From: Brachypterus glaber
Lineage: Eukaryota > Arthropoda > Insecta > Coleoptera > Kateretidae
Direction: 5' to 3'
Length of the DNA: 64,000 bases
NCBI GenBank assembly: GCA_958510825.1
Contig: OY294046.1
Location: forward strand, 372,001 to 436,000
The notes beneath the pieces are model-generated. The model ran no database searches. It was given only the letters and a program-made list of their open reading frames with translations, and was not told where the DNA came from. A program made the position numbers and the translations under genes. Below are positions 1 to 10,858 of this stretch, one piece after another; the first letter of the stretch is position 1; every line of letters begins with the position of its first letter.

Positions 1-20
1 ATAACGTAAAATTGACCACT

Positions 21-560
21 GGGGCTAGTTGTCGCATTTGGTTTGGGGCTAGTTGTCGCATGATCTGGAGATATGTTCATGGTATAACATTTCCTTTTTG
101 GCACTTTTTATTCAAAACTGTCTAAAAAAGTGAAACTTTGTCGAATAGCAAATAAATTCGTTTATTAAATTATATTAAATAAAAAAAAAAATAAAAAAAA
201 TATTATTTAATTATAAAGTTGGAAATTTTGGCACAAAAGTAAAAAGTTAGATAACAATCAGCTTGTGGGGAGGCACATGTCTTATTAGTTATTTATAATT
301 TTTATAAATGCCTTTATATTTCTTCAAAAAAATATACTCGAAGTGCCTCGACAACGTGCCCCGTGACGGGGCACGTTGTCGCAATTTTCAAGACTTCACA
401 AAAAAAAACATAACTCTAATACCCTATAAATTTTTCCATGTTTTTTCTTTAAATAATGTTACTGAAACATGCAGCTAAAATTACCATTAGGTCAATTAAA
501 AAAAAATACAAAAATAAAGGAAAAAACTGATTTTGAATGAAAAGTGCGACAATTAGCCCC
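21..560. repeat. Inverted-repeat element built on ggggctagttgtcgca
   Basis: The 16-mer occurs twice in direct orientation 24 bp apart and once inverted with one mismatch about 500 bp away. The ttgtcgca core also occurs in the central palindrome. The layout is that of a foldback or MITE-like element, but its borders are not certain. Confidence 0.4.
349..381. repeat. Perfect palindrome, 16-bp arms
   Basis: Arms cgacaacgtgccccgt and its exact reverse complement flank a single G. It is GC-rich in an AT-rich setting and could form a stable hairpin. Confidence 0.8.
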
Positions 561-1426
561 GGTCACCCCTAACCGATTCTAAATGTGCGGGGCCGCTCCC
601 AAAAAATCACCATTTTCACCTCAAATGACCTTGAAATCTCGTTTTCCTGACGTGATGGGGCAAAACTGACCCCGGGATCTGATTCAGGGCGCCAAAATAC
701 CTAGGAATACCATAGTCCGGTTAAATAGTCCTGACTTTTTTTTTTTTTTTGTAAACCTGTGTACTTTTTCGATTTAATTGTATTTTATATTTGCTACGCA
801 TAAAAAGAACAAAAAAATAAAAACTATGCCAACTTTTTTTTTAGTTTTTGCTCGAGTTTTTGTTTCCTTAGGTTACGTTAGGTTAGGTTAGTTTCAGGAG
901 AGCTGTATTATACTGAATTAAATTTGCATATTTGTTCCCATACATAGGAAGGCTATGAAAGTATTTTGGAATAATATTGCCTTAAAGAAAAAATAAAGAA
1001 GTAAAGTCACAATTGTGATACCCTGGAGGGTAAGAGTTAGGAGGACAGCTATACCCCAGTTTCCCCTATATAAAAACTATTGAAATAATCTTCTCGTAAA
1101 AGTTTTAAATTCTATAGGTATTATATTTTCGAAAAAGAATGAATAGAATACCTTGACGAGTTTCTGGAATTTCCATTAGTCAGCTATAAATCTACTGAAA
1201 CACAATGATGACAATTTTTGCGAGGCCCATATAAATAAATAAAAAAATCCAAAAACTTTCCTTTAAAAAGATGTCTCACCTTTATTTTTCTGTGAACCGA
1301 GATAAAAAAAAAATAACAAACAAAACTTTTTTATTTATTTTTCTTTTTCCAAAATTAAAGGTATTCTTTTTCGCGGTATTATTATTATAATTATCAATAC
1401 TATATATTATTATTGCCTAATTTCAG

Positions 1427-1645
1427 GTATCAAGTGGAATGTTACATGGTATTCTGAACGTGTCTCCGGAAAAAATACAGGCAGTGGATATGGACACGAT
1501 AAATTCACCAATTCGATATTCTTTTGTTTCGGGAACTCCGGAGTCTTACAGCGACTACTTTCGGATCGACCCGGAATCCGGAGCCGTTCACCAAATCAAG
1601 GCTGTCGATACGTCAACTAGCAAGATGTTTAATATTATTATAAAG
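1427..1645 (+). CDS. Cadherin exon a (phase 0 to 0)
   Basis: 73 codons opened by a tttcag acceptor and closed by a gtatcc donor. The segment carries the typical mid-repeat signature YFRIDPESGAVHQ, matching the F.I...tG.i motif of an EC repeat. There is no signal peptide and the acceptor is in frame from the first base, so this is an internal exon and earlier exons lie left of the window. The following intron runs to 13262 and contains a full-size LINE. Confidence 0.85.
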
Positions 1646-1842
1646 GTATCCATCCATCCATCGTCCTGAACGGGGCGCTCCGGGTCAGAGCTTTAGCTCT
1701 CTTGCCCTTAGTTGAATTTCTCTTATTTTTCTTGAGTATAATGTTTTGGTGTTAGGTCCATATAGGGCAATCTGGAGGTTTTCTTCTGGTGGAGAACGTG
1801 TTTGGTCGCCGACTCGACAACAACAAAAAACGGTCTTTCAGT

Positions 1843-1881
<39 letters not shown>

Positions 1882-2321
1882 TAATTTTAATTTTAACATC
1901 AATATAATATAATTTAACTTATTTCTACATGCCTAATCTAAGTGAAGTGGGATAAGGGAAGGGGAGGGTGGGATGTTTATGCTTAATTTAGTGTACGTAG
2001 AGATATATACATAAAAAAGAAAAACAAAAAAATAAATAATAGGACAAATAAATGCGGGTGATAACATAAAGGTTGATAAATAAAAAGGTTGATAAATGAA
2101 GATTTAACAGACAGATTTAAAATTGATTAAAATGAAGTTTAAAATAGAATTATATTAAATAATTAAAATTGAATAAATTAAATAAATGATGGGGGACAAA
2201 ACGGTTTAAAATGAGTTAAAAGTATAGGTTATAAATATATAAATAAAGATATTTAAATAATATAAAGAGGCTTGTGGATTTAACAGAGGGATTTAACTTA
2301 TAACTTTCCGATCAGAATTGT

Positions 2322-5048
2322 TCAGGGGGGATCTTGCAGAAGGATTTTGGGCCTTCTGTAGACTTGTCTCGGGTCAGGGACATAATCAAGGGCTGCTCTT
2401 ACCATTTCATTGGGATGGTTCAGGGCTCTGTTTAGTTGGGTAACTGCCATGATTTTGAGGTACTCGACCACCGGGGGCAGATTGAGATCTCTCCTCAGGG
2501 TTTCGTTACGGACATACCACGGTGCTCCAACCGCTGCTCTCATGGCCAGATTTTGGACAGCCTCCAGGCGCTTCAAGTAGCTGGGCGCGGCGTAACCCCA
2601 GACGGAACAGGCGTACAGGAGTACCGGTCTGATGAGTTGTCTAATGCAAAGTACCTTGGTTTGGAGGTTCATGGTTGGCCCTGACAGTAGGGGGCGTAGC
2701 TGGTTAACCAGCGCCCTACCTTTGTTGGCGTTATTTTTGATGTGCCTTTCCCATGTCAGGGACTTATCGAGAGTGATTCCAAGGTACCTTACATTTTCGC
2801 TCCATGGTATGATTTCACCCATCAGGACCAGTGGCTCCGGCATCCTGAACCTTCTGCGCCGTGTGAATATGATTGATTGGGTTTTGGTAGGATTTAGTTT
2901 GACTCTCCAAAAGTCGCACCAATCAGACATCGCGTCCAGCTGTTCCTGAAGCGCCCTTCTGGCCAGTGCCGGGTCCCTGGAAGTGACGGCGAAGGAAGTG
3001 TCGTCCGCAAACTGGCCATTGTCAACGTTTGGAGTCCGTGGCAGGTCCGAAAAGAAAATGAGGAAGATTAGTGGTGCGAGTACCGAGCCCTGAGCTACGC
3101 CTGCGAGTATGTCCCTGATCAGAGACAATATGTCTTTGATCCTCACCCTGAATTTTCTTTCCGTGAGGAATGACCATACGAGTTTTACTATTCTGGTCGG
3201 AAAGTTATGTTTAAGGAGTTTGTAAATGACTCCAGGGTGCCACACCCTATCGAACGCTTGTTGCACGTCGAGTAGGATGAGCCCCGTGAAGTCTTTGTGG
3301 TTAAATCCCTCTGTTACTTTTTCCACTGTGCTTAGGAGCAGGTCGTGGGTGCTGTGTTCCGCTCTAAAGCCGAATTGGCTTTGGGGCAATACCTCGTTTT
3401 GTATAGCGTGGGCCAGGATCCTATTAGAAAATACTTTTTCGGCTATTTTCGATAGGGAGGGGAGGAGGCTTATAGGGCGGTAACTGGAGGGTAGGTGTAG
3501 GTTTTTTTGGGGTTTAGGGATTAGGATTATTTCCGCTAGTTTCCAGGGGGCTGGAAAATGGGATAACCTTAGGCAGGAATTTATGTAGGATGTGAGGGCG
3601 ACGACGATCTTATCGGGGAGGGACTTTAGGGCGGTGTTTGTGATCCCATCGAATCCAGGGGCTTTGCGTTTTTTGGTGTTTTTTATAATTGTTTTTATTT
3701 CGCTGACAGTGGCTGGATCGAAGGGATCAGGGTCATCCCTAGCGAGGGCTTGATTCACGGTTTCGTCCACCTCCTGGAAATGGGCGAAAAGATCATCGTC
3801 GGGTGGGAAAGGGGTGAATTGGCTGGAGAGGGAATCGGCAAAGGCTTCAGCCTTTTCCTCGTTTGAATGAGCGGTGCCGTTAGGGGTGTTTAGGGGGGGG
3901 ATATCGGGTTTTTTCCTGGTTAGGGATCTGGCCATTTTCCAGACGGAACCGTCCTCCGGATTAAGCTCAGCGAGCTTATTTTGCCACACTTGATTCTGTG
4001 TTTCGTTCAAGGCATCTTTGACGGTGTTATTGAGACGATTGTATAAATTTTTGTCCGTCTGTAGTCTTGTCCTTTGGGCTATTTTTTTTGCTCTTCTCCT
4101 TTCGGTGATGAGCAGTTTTATATGTTGGGGGATGTCATAGGGGTGTTTTATGGAGTGGGTTGTAGTCGTACTGGCGGTTTTGAGGGCGTTTGTGATACTG
4201 GTTTGGAGATGTTCGACAGCGCCATCTAGGTCAACGGTGTTGTTCACCTTTCTGACGCTGCCAAAATTCTCCAATAGTGCCCTCTGAAAGGTGGGCCAGT
4301 GCGTTTTTGTCCGTTCGTAAATGTCAGGTTGCATATCCCCTTTAAGGATTATAAGGATGGGGTTGTGGTCTGACGAGAGTTCGTCAAGGGTTTTTATGGA
4401 AATGGGATTTACAATGTTTACGTAAAGGGCAATATCCAGGACATCGGGTCCATATTGGAGGTTTCGTGGGAAGTGGGTTACGTCTGTGGGGCCAAGCACT
4501 GACCAGCTTTTATTCTCCGATAGTCTTTTTAGATTCGACCCATATGGATTTATGGCTCGGGAGTTCCAATCGTGGTGCTTGGCGTTTAGGTCTCCCGCTA
4601 TTAAAGTGGGGTTGAGGCAATCAAGTATTTTGAGGTAGTCGCTTGCATGGAATACACGTGAGGGTGGGTAATACCCTGCGACTATCTTGATATTGCCCCT
4701 AGTTGTTCGAACCATGACAGACGTATGCTCCAGGATAGTGGTGGTTTCGGGGTTTAAGGGATGATGTTGGATATTGGATTTGATAAGGAGGGCGGTGCCC
4801 CCCTTGGGTCCTTGGCGGTTGGTGACGTAAACATTGTAATTTGGGAATTTTACTGTGTCGCAGTCGCGGAGGTGAGTTTCTGAGAGTAGACATATGTCTA
4901 TGCTCAATCTAACAAGCAGCTCACTCAGTTCTCTACGCCGGTTAAGCAGCCCTTCGGCATTCCAGGCCAGAATGCTCAGTCCGTCAGGGCGTCGAGTAGC
5001 ACCGTGGCTAGCCATTGATGCTACCTTTAGCCAAGACATTTTGAACAC
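2322..5048 (-). CDS. LINE ORF2: AP-like endonuclease and reverse transcriptase
   Basis: 908 residues, uninterrupted. N-terminal endonuclease (exonuclease-endonuclease-phosphatase fold): LAWNAEGL with Asn30, SETHL with Glu57, GDLNAKHHDWNS at 152-163, SSDHNP at 225-230. Reverse transcriptase: KAPGFDGI (462-469), SYRPISLL (522-529), LDVQQAFDRVWH (593-604, first catalytic Asp), GVAQGSVLAPLIF (650-662) and FADD (680-683, a variant of YADD). It nicks target DNA and copies the element RNA by target-primed reverse transcription. All catalytic residues are visible, so it may be competent. The start codon overlaps the end of ORF1 by 41 nt in another frame. A C-terminal RNase H is not apparent; the motifs and order fit the jockey group. 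Confidence 0.95.
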   Translation of the reverse strand: MFKMSWLKVASMASHGATRRPDGLSILAWNAEGLLNRRRELSELLVRLSIDICLLSETHLRDCDTVKFPNYNVYVTNRQGPKGGTALLIKSNIQHHPLNPETTTILEHTSVMVRTTRGNIKIVAGYYPPSRVFHASDYLKILDCLNPTLIAGDLNAKHHDWNSRAINPYGSNLKRLSENKSWSVLGPTDVTHFPRNLQYGPDVLDIALYVNIVNPISIKTLDELSSDHNPILIILKGDMQPDIYERTKTHWPTFQRALLENFGSVRKVNNTVDLDGAVEHLQTSITNALKTASTTTTHSIKHPYDIPQHIKLLITERRRAKKIAQRTRLQTDKNLYNRLNNTVKDALNETQNQVWQNKLAELNPEDGSVWKMARSLTRKKPDIPPLNTPNGTAHSNEEKAEAFADSLSSQFTPFPPDDDLFAHFQEVDETVNQALARDDPDPFDPATVSEIKTIIKNTKKRKAPGFDGITNTALKSLPDKIVVALTSYINSCLRLSHFPAPWKLAEIILIPKPQKNLHLPSSYRPISLLPSLSKIAEKVFSNRILAHAIQNEVLPQSQFGFRAEHSTHDLLLSTVEKVTEGFNHKDFTGLILLDVQQAFDRVWHPGVIYKLLKHNFPTRIVKLVWSFLTERKFRVRIKDILSLIRDILAGVAQGSVLAPLIFLIFFSDLPRTPNVDNGQFADDTSFAVTSRDPALARRALQEQLDAMSDWCDFWRVKLNPTKTQSIIFTRRRRFRMPEPLVLMGEIIPWSENVRYLGITLDKSLTWERHIKNNANKGRALVNQLRPLLSGPTMNLQTKVLCIRQLIRPVLLYACSVWGYAAPSYLKRLEAVQNLAMRAAVGAPWYVRNETLRRDLNLPPVVEYLKIMAVTQLNRALNHPNEMVRAALDYVPDPRQVYRRPKILLQDPP

Positions 5049-6676
5049 TCATAGCCAGTTGTGCCATTTGGGCGAACTGGCTGAAGAACTGATTGATCTG
5101 CTCTATAGATTTGAGCAGGTCAGAGCCGGGAACTGCGGCACCGAGGGGGAGGGGTAGAGAGGTACTTTTGGCTCCAGATACAGCTTGGCTGTAGGATGCG
5201 GGGTTGTATGCAGTCGGGGGGGGAGGGGGGGCATGGAGTTGTTTGCGGGCAGGGTGTTTAGGGCACTCCCTGTATGAGGCGGTGTGACTACCCCCGCAGT
5301 TTGCGCATGTGGGGGGGATTTCCAGGGTTTTTTTGCATTCGGAAGTGAAGTGCCCTTCTGCACATTTTACGCAAACTGGTTTCGCGTTGCACCTGTGTTG
5401 TGAGTGACCGAATTTCTGGCATCGGTAGCATTGACCGATACCAGATTTTCGGCGAAGTTCTTCAACCCTGATGGATAAGTCTAGGAGGTGGGTGGTTTGG
5501 AAAATCTTTTCCTTTTCGGATTTTGGGAGGGTGACAAGGATTAGGGGCATGGCAGTTTTCTCCGTGCCTTTGGTCATTCGATAAACTGAGGAGGGGTGGA
5601 AACCCACCCTCTCCAGTTCGTCTTTGACCTCAGACACGTCGATGTTTAGAGGGATGCCTCTAAGGACGCAGTTGAGTTGTTTTTCACTCGGTAGTGTGTA
5701 CGTGAAAAACTCAAGATTTTTCTCTAAAAAGAATTTGGTCATGGCCCGAAAGTCGTCAGGGGTTGAGGGATGAATCCTATAGGCACCATTGGTATATTGT
5801 ACCTTGGTGTACCTTAGTTTATTCACCCCCAACTCCTTCGAAAATTCTGACCATTTTCCCTCTAGTTTGAGGTTAATGGGGGGAATTTTACCCTCATCGA
5901 TATCTTGAGTTTTTGTTACTTGAGTGAATTGTCCTTGAGGCTTTGGTGGGGGTTTCCATGTAAGGGATGAAGGTAGGTTAGGGTTGAAGAGTGGTGGGAA
6001 ATCTTGTTTAGGGGATGATGGGATCGTGATAACATCTTGAACCGGGGCGTTGGAAGATTGAGCGGTGGGGTTAGATGTATCGGGGGGGAAAAAGTAAGTG
6101 TCTTTTTTGGCGATGTTTTTGCCCTTGGAGGGGTTGGGTTTTGTGACCTTGGGATTTTTAAGGGATGAGACTTCTCCATCAGGGTCGAAGTCAGGTGCAC
6201 TGCGTTTGCGGGAGGTAGGGGGGGGGGCGTCGTCTTCGTCGTCATCGATGTCTTGAATGCTTATATAACTTAGCGATTTACCCGTTTTTGTCTTAAGGAC
6301 ATCCGCTAGTTTTTTGATGAGTTTAAGGATGTCTTCTGAGTTTAAGGACTCTAGGTCCAGATCTGGGAGTTTGGATTTTTTTTTTTATTTGGGTTTTTGA
6401 GGGTTTTTTTGTCTTGAAAGTTATTTTTGGAGGGAGGGGTATTGAGGATAACGGGATTTCGGGTTTAGCTACTTGAGGGTTTTCGGGTAGTTTTTCTTGG
6501 GTATTTTTTTTAATTGTGAGGCTCTCGAAATTGTTGATTGCTGTGGATACGCGTGAATCTTTATTTTTTGGTGAGGCTGAGCTTTTTCCGGAGGGGCGAG
6601 GGGATGCCCCGACCTTTTCCCCAGGTTTGGGGGGAGGGGGCTTTGGGGGGGTTTTTTTGGGGGGGTTGGAGACCAT
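5008..6676 (-). CDS. LINE ORF1: Gag-like zinc-knuckle protein, one frameshift
   Basis: Starts at ATG 6676 (MVSNPPKKTPPKPPPP) with a Pro/Lys-rich N-terminal part. At an 11-A run (plus strand T run near 6378-6388) the frame shifts by one base; a 10-A run would keep it open. After the shift the frame runs to 5008 through an acidic patch (QDIDDDEDDAPPP), a PRE_C2HC-like domain and three zinc knuckles: CYRCQKFGHSQHRC, CVKCAEGHFTSEC and CANCGGSHTASYREC. Such proteins bind the element RNA and form the ribonucleoprotein. The single indel in a homopolymer could be a real mutation or an assembly error. Full length would be about 556 residues. Confidence 0.88.
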
Positions 6677-7010
6677 CGTTTGCCTTGGTCCTACTAGGTT
6701 GCCCTAATAGAAAAAGACACGATGGGGGGGTGCTATTTAGGGGCGTCTATGCCGAGGGAACAAAGTTCCGTTGGCCGACGGGCCAAAATAGGGGTAGAAG
6801 AGGGTAGGAGGCTCGAAAATAGCTTAAAAAGTGGTGGAAAAATTAAAAATAAAATAAAGGAATTTTTCGGGGTTTATCAAGCTATTTCACCCGCACCCCA
6901 GTCCGGGCACCCCAAGGTCTAAGAGACAATGGGGACTCCCTAGACAGCGGCTCGTATAGAAAAATAACCTGATCAACCCGTACTAAATAAAAAGTGAAAA
7001 TATGTTGATG

Positions 7011-7099
7011 GACCCCGCCGAGGATTGAACCGCCGACGGCTGAGTCAGAATCAACGTCAAATATGGGATTCAGCGCTTGGCCCGCTACGCTACGGGGTA
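7011..7099 (-). promoter_or_regulatory. tRNA-like segment with pol III A and B boxes in the LINE leader
   Basis: On the minus strand box A TAGCGTAGCGGG (7092-7081) fits TRGCNNAGYNGG exactly and box B GGTTCAATCC (7031-7022) fits GGTTCRANNCC. Flanking six-base strands ACCCCG and CGGGGT (7098-7093 and 7017-7012) pair like an acceptor stem. The T-stem does not pair well, so this is a tRNA relic or mimic, not a tRNA gene. It lies about 340 bp upstream of the ORF1 start codon and could be an internal promoter or a SINE fused to the LINE leader. Confidence 0.6.
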
Positions 7100-7400
7100 T
7101 TGCCTCTAGCAAACGATTGAATATCGGTGCGTTGAGTTCACGCGCGTTGGACCCTGGACCCCGGCGGTGTACAGTAGCCGACCGGTAGATCCTACTTGAT
7201 TCAGATCTACGTTAAATCGACCACTGCAGACAATCGGGGCACACTTGAACAAAACACAAAGAACTCACCACCAATACTCGCACGACGAGCGGACACTGCA
7301 CTATAGGATTGTTGTTTATTTATCACGACCGGCGCGAAAATAAACAAACTAAGCGATAAAGTACGATGTATAAAGGTAAGTTAAAACTAGATGAAACGTT

Positions 7401-7742
7401 GCAAGCACCCTGTCAAAACATCGGCACTATTGTACAGTAGAGCCATCTAGTTTGCAAACTTCAAACTAGGTGTTTTGTTTGATTTTAAATTCTGTATCTT
7501 TAAAACATTATATTCTAGCAAAAAACTGTATATAACATTTTTTATAGGGCTTAAAAAGAGCTTTTATTTAAAATATTTTTTTGAAATCGGGTTATAACTA
7601 TGTGAGATATGCTAAAAAAACCTTTTACTGCTTTAAACGCCAATATCTCGAAAATAATGCGTTTTAGGAAAACGTTGTTTATAACATTTTTTGACCAATT
7701 TAAAGTTATCTTTTATATAAGTGCTAAATTAACCAAATACAA
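7401..7742 (+). repeat. Dispersed repeat family Q, copy 1
   Basis: Matches in inverted orientation the stretch 41146-41524. Shared blocks include gcaagcaccctgtcaaaac, the segment around attatattctagcaaaaaac, and taacattttttgaccaat. Divergence is moderate. No coding content is evident. Confidence 0.65.
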
Positions 7743-7776
7743 TAATAATTGCCTTAATTATAAACAAAAAACGTTG

Positions 7777-7798
7777 GAGAGAGAGAGAGAGAGAGAGA
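7777..7798. repeat. (GA)n microsatellite
   Basis: Eleven GA units. Confidence 0.9.
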
Positions 7799-8828
7799 AA
7801 CTTTTAATCAGAATGCAGAGAACCATAACATATCCAAAATTCAGCCAAATCTGGTTCTTCGCACTAGTCAATACTATATATAATTTTTATTGATAACGGC
7901 ATATTGGGGGGGGGGGTAATAGGAGTCATCTTGATCTGTCAATAAAAAACTGTCATAAGACAAACTACAATAGGTGCAACATATATAAGATAATTTTTTT
8001 TAGCAGCAAAGCAAAGGTTCATAGAAACCAGCAGTCCAGTCAGAACGTCTATTACTACTACGGCTTCTAAGTACTTAGTTTAATAAAATTTAATTACGCC
8101 CGTATCTTAAAATAATCTGTTTTAAATGTTAACATTCTACTATATCTCTGGCGTGTGCTATAATAGAGAGATCGGATGGTGTATAATATTTAAATGCGCC
8201 CCGGTAGAGAACGTGTAAAACAGCTAGCAAAAATATAAAATAGTTATTTAGTTAAATTGCATACTATTTGAATAAGTTAAATCGTATTAGTTGACAAAGT
8301 AATAAATATTTTATAGGCAAAAGGTTAAAAAGTAGGTAAACAAAAAAAAGCTCGTGCGGAATTTATTAGCATTCACTTCTAATTTGCATGAAAGCTGCGC
8401 GTAATTGCGTGATCAATTATTTTTTTACGCAAAATGTCAAACAATACATTACACGAGGCAACTAAATAACAATTTTTATTCTTGAAAACTAAAACAATAC
8501 TTAATTATTTGTTCGTATATCGGACAAAATATTATTGTTATAACCCGCATAGCACAAAACAGTTCTAAGAATATTCTTAAAATAAATATTGGGAATGTTG
8601 TATGATCCTAAGAATATGCGATGTTTTACGTAGAACGTTCTTAGAAGGTTTTAAGACATTCAATGGATACCGTTTTAATCATGCGAAAGCTTCTATGATC
8701 ATTCTAAAAAAAATCTTGCAGAATATACCCAGCATCTTCTTATAACTTGCAAAACTATCTAATCTAATTTATGATCTGTCAAGTCTAAAGTAGTCAATAT
8801 CCAGAATAGTGACATGTGTAATAATAAT

Positions 8829-8883
8829 GCGTAAACAATATTGCTATTTTGGCAATATTGGCAAAATAGCAATATTGTTACGC
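8829..8883. repeat. Imperfect palindrome
   Basis: Left arm starting gcgtaaacaatattgctatt pairs with the right arm ending aatattgttacgc around an inner ggcaatattgg core, with one unpaired base. Confidence 0.7.
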
Positions 8884-9641
8884 ACCTGATAGTGTGGTAC
8901 AAAACAATGTCTTAAACTATATAATAGACAATATTTAAAATTCAGGAATATTAACATTTTTAGCATTAATCTGTTTGTATACAGGTACATACCTTTCTAT
9001 CCTTACAATACAATCTTACATAGCTTACAAACACTGGACTTAATAAAATCACCAATCACTAGATTTTGGTCAATAATTATAATAAAATAATACACGATTG
9101 GAATTACCAAAAACTCTACTTCAGTTTGGACTTGGACTGCGCCACTACTTAATCGTACCGGCTATGCATTAAAAAAAATCCGCCAAAGGCAAAAACTTAT
9201 AGGGGCTAAACTTTTTATAAGCTAAGTGAGCTAAATATTGCCATGTAATATATTACTTACAACCAGGAGGAGTATACTCTAGAATATAAAGCAATACACA
9301 GCTTGTTTTTTTTTATAGTGTACTTATAATAAACTTTCTATTACGGGTATACTCCAGAGTAAAGATTTATAAATAAATCAATTGATTGAACGAATAGTTT
9401 TCTTTTAAATAATTATTTATGGATGGATTATAATCCGTCAGCTGTCTATAACATTTACAAATGTCCATTAAATCAAAGAGAAAAATCTATAATATATCAA
9501 TATTTTATAGTCCCTATGAAAAATTATAGAAACTTTATTATCAAAATGTGTACTTTTGTCGAAAGGCCTTGCCTATGAAAACTGAGAAAACCATGGGTTA
9601 GTAAGATGAATGAAAGTTTTTTTATTTTGAGTGATAACCCA

Positions 9642-9644
<3 letters not shown>

Positions 9645-9673
<29 letters not shown>
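9645..9673. repeat. (AG)n microsatellite
   Basis: About 14 AG units. Confidence 0.9.
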
Positions 9674-9676
<3 letters not shown>

Positions 9677-10172
9677 GAATTTCAGTACTGCAGCAAATGT
9701 CAAATTGTTCTAACTTAGTTTTAAATAATAATAAATTTTCTATTAACCTCACTTTTCGATTTAACTTCTAACCGTAAAGTAACGTTTACAGTTCGGCGTT
9801 TTGAGCCGGCGTTAGCGCGTTTAGCCATCTAATTGGTTGTATTCCCCTGTCTTTTCAACCCCCCTTTTCTGCCAACAACACTTGCCGCTGAAGTTAAAAT
9901 ATTTGAACTACACTGCTACAGAATAGTGGGGATGCGCTGCCGGCGGCAAACGCCGGAATGTAAACGCCGCTTAAAACAAGGCACTTCTCTACCGCAACTA
10001 CACCAACGATATGTCAGCGTGTTTCCTCATTCCTCTCGTCAGTTTGACTTATAGGTTAAGTTATTTTTTTCCTAGATAATAGATCTAGGAGTGTTTTCGC
10101 CTGAGTTTAGCCGACGATTGAGTAATTGCTTCAGTGGCGCCCCACATCGCCTCGTTAGTTTATTTAAAAACG

Positions 10173-10262
10173 TGTTAAATACCTAGGCATTACCCTATCC
10201 CAAAACCTTACGTGGTATCAGCACGTCAAAACCACCATCCTAATAGCCAATGGCCGTTTTTC
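10173..10262 (+). pseudogene. Fossil fragment of a jockey-type reverse transcriptase
   Basis: About 30 codons read KYLGITLSQNLTW then YQHVKTT and IANGR. The intact ORF2 in this window has RYLGITLDKSLTW at the same place after the polymerase domain, so this is a small decayed LINE piece on the opposite strand. Stops and loss of similarity follow immediately. Confidence 0.6.
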
Positions 10263-10537
10263 TATTTTTCTTTGTATTTGGGGGACCGTAGTAAATTTAT
10301 AATTCTCCTCTGCTGTGAGGCTGCGAGGCGTGTAATAACCGTAGTTACGACCACGAGAAATACATTGTTCTACCAGTTTTGCATACTTGTTGGCAATTAG
10401 TTTTATTATTTTAATATCGATTAGTAAAAATACATAAACAATAAATTGTATGTGGTTATCACCATGTAAATCTTTTTATAAATAAAAGGCGAAATACAAG
10501 TAGGTTGTTACATGTACTTTGTTACTATCTAGTCTAC

Positions 10538-10757
10538 GGTAGCTATAGTTCAGTATCAAAAACATGGAGAGTGACTTAATTTCTCAATCTTGACAAAGCG
10601 TTTCCAAATTTAAAACAAAACAGAATACTGTCTATATAAATACTATAAAGACATTCTGTTTTGTTATTAATTTGGAAGCGTTTTATCAAGATTAAGTTAT
10701 TAAGTCAGGATCTGATATCTGATATGAACCACTCTCAATGTTTTAGATACTATACCA
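10538..10757. mobile_element. Foldback element (about 100-bp imperfect arms)
   Basis: The arm containing caatcttgacaaagcgtttc and aaacaaaacagaat is repeated inverted as attctgttttgtt and ggaagcgttttatcaagatt. Outer parts (ctatagttcagtatcaaaaa against gttttagatactatacc) also pair. No open frame. MITE-like. Confidence 0.65.
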
Positions 10758-10823
10758 TACACTCAGAGTCTCAGAGAACGTTATCCTATTTAATACAATA
10801 ACGAAGGTAGACGATACAATTTT

Positions 10824-10858
10824 TTATTAGATATCACATGTCATGTGATATCTAATAA
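10824..10858. repeat. Perfect palindrome, 17-bp arms
   Basis: Arms ttattagatatcacatg and its exact reverse complement flank one T. It is followed at 10868-10978 by several copies of an actaatgttac(agtatt) unit. Confidence 0.8.

Larger units (their letters stand above)
1..1426. other. Cadherin intron left part, no exon seen
   Basis: AT-rich sequence with poly-A and poly-T runs. It holds a foldback-like arrangement of the motif ggggctagttgtcgca (21-36, 45-60, inverted at 545-560), a perfect palindrome at 349-381, and a short interrupted TTAGG-like run near 870-892. No open frame with coding character. Confidence 0.5.
1844..7300 (-). mobile_element. Jockey-clade non-LTR retrotransposon (LINE), near full length
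   Basis: The element lies antisense to the cadherin gene in its first visible intron. A run of 36 T (1844-1879) is the poly-A tail on the minus strand. Upstream come a 3' untranslated part (1880-2321), intact ORF2 (endonuclease plus reverse transcriptase), ORF1 (zinc-knuckle protein, one frameshift) and a GC-richer leader from 6677 to about 7300 that includes a tRNA-like segment. GC content is clearly above the flanks. No target-site duplication was found; sequence after the tail (cggtctttcag on the plus strand) is not recognisable beyond the leader, so the 5' border is an estimate. Confidence 0.85.
7799..10172. other. Intronic stretch without genes
   Basis: AT-rich. It contains a short palindrome (8829-8883), an (AG)n run (9645-9673), and near 8540-8700 sequence resembling half of an inverted-repeat element (gcatagcacaaaacagttct). 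A GC-richer patch at 9780-10060 has a 73-codon open frame with no recognisable motif. No exon seen. Confidence 0.5.

Noticed and set aside
868..893. Interstitial telomere (TTAGG) tract
   Set aside because: Only three or four interrupted units; too short to be more than a common insect low-complexity word.
5916..6245. 109-codon Pro/His/Ser-rich frame on the minus strand
   Set aside because: A shadow of LINE ORF1; the true frame here reads through an acidic patch into the zinc-knuckle domain.
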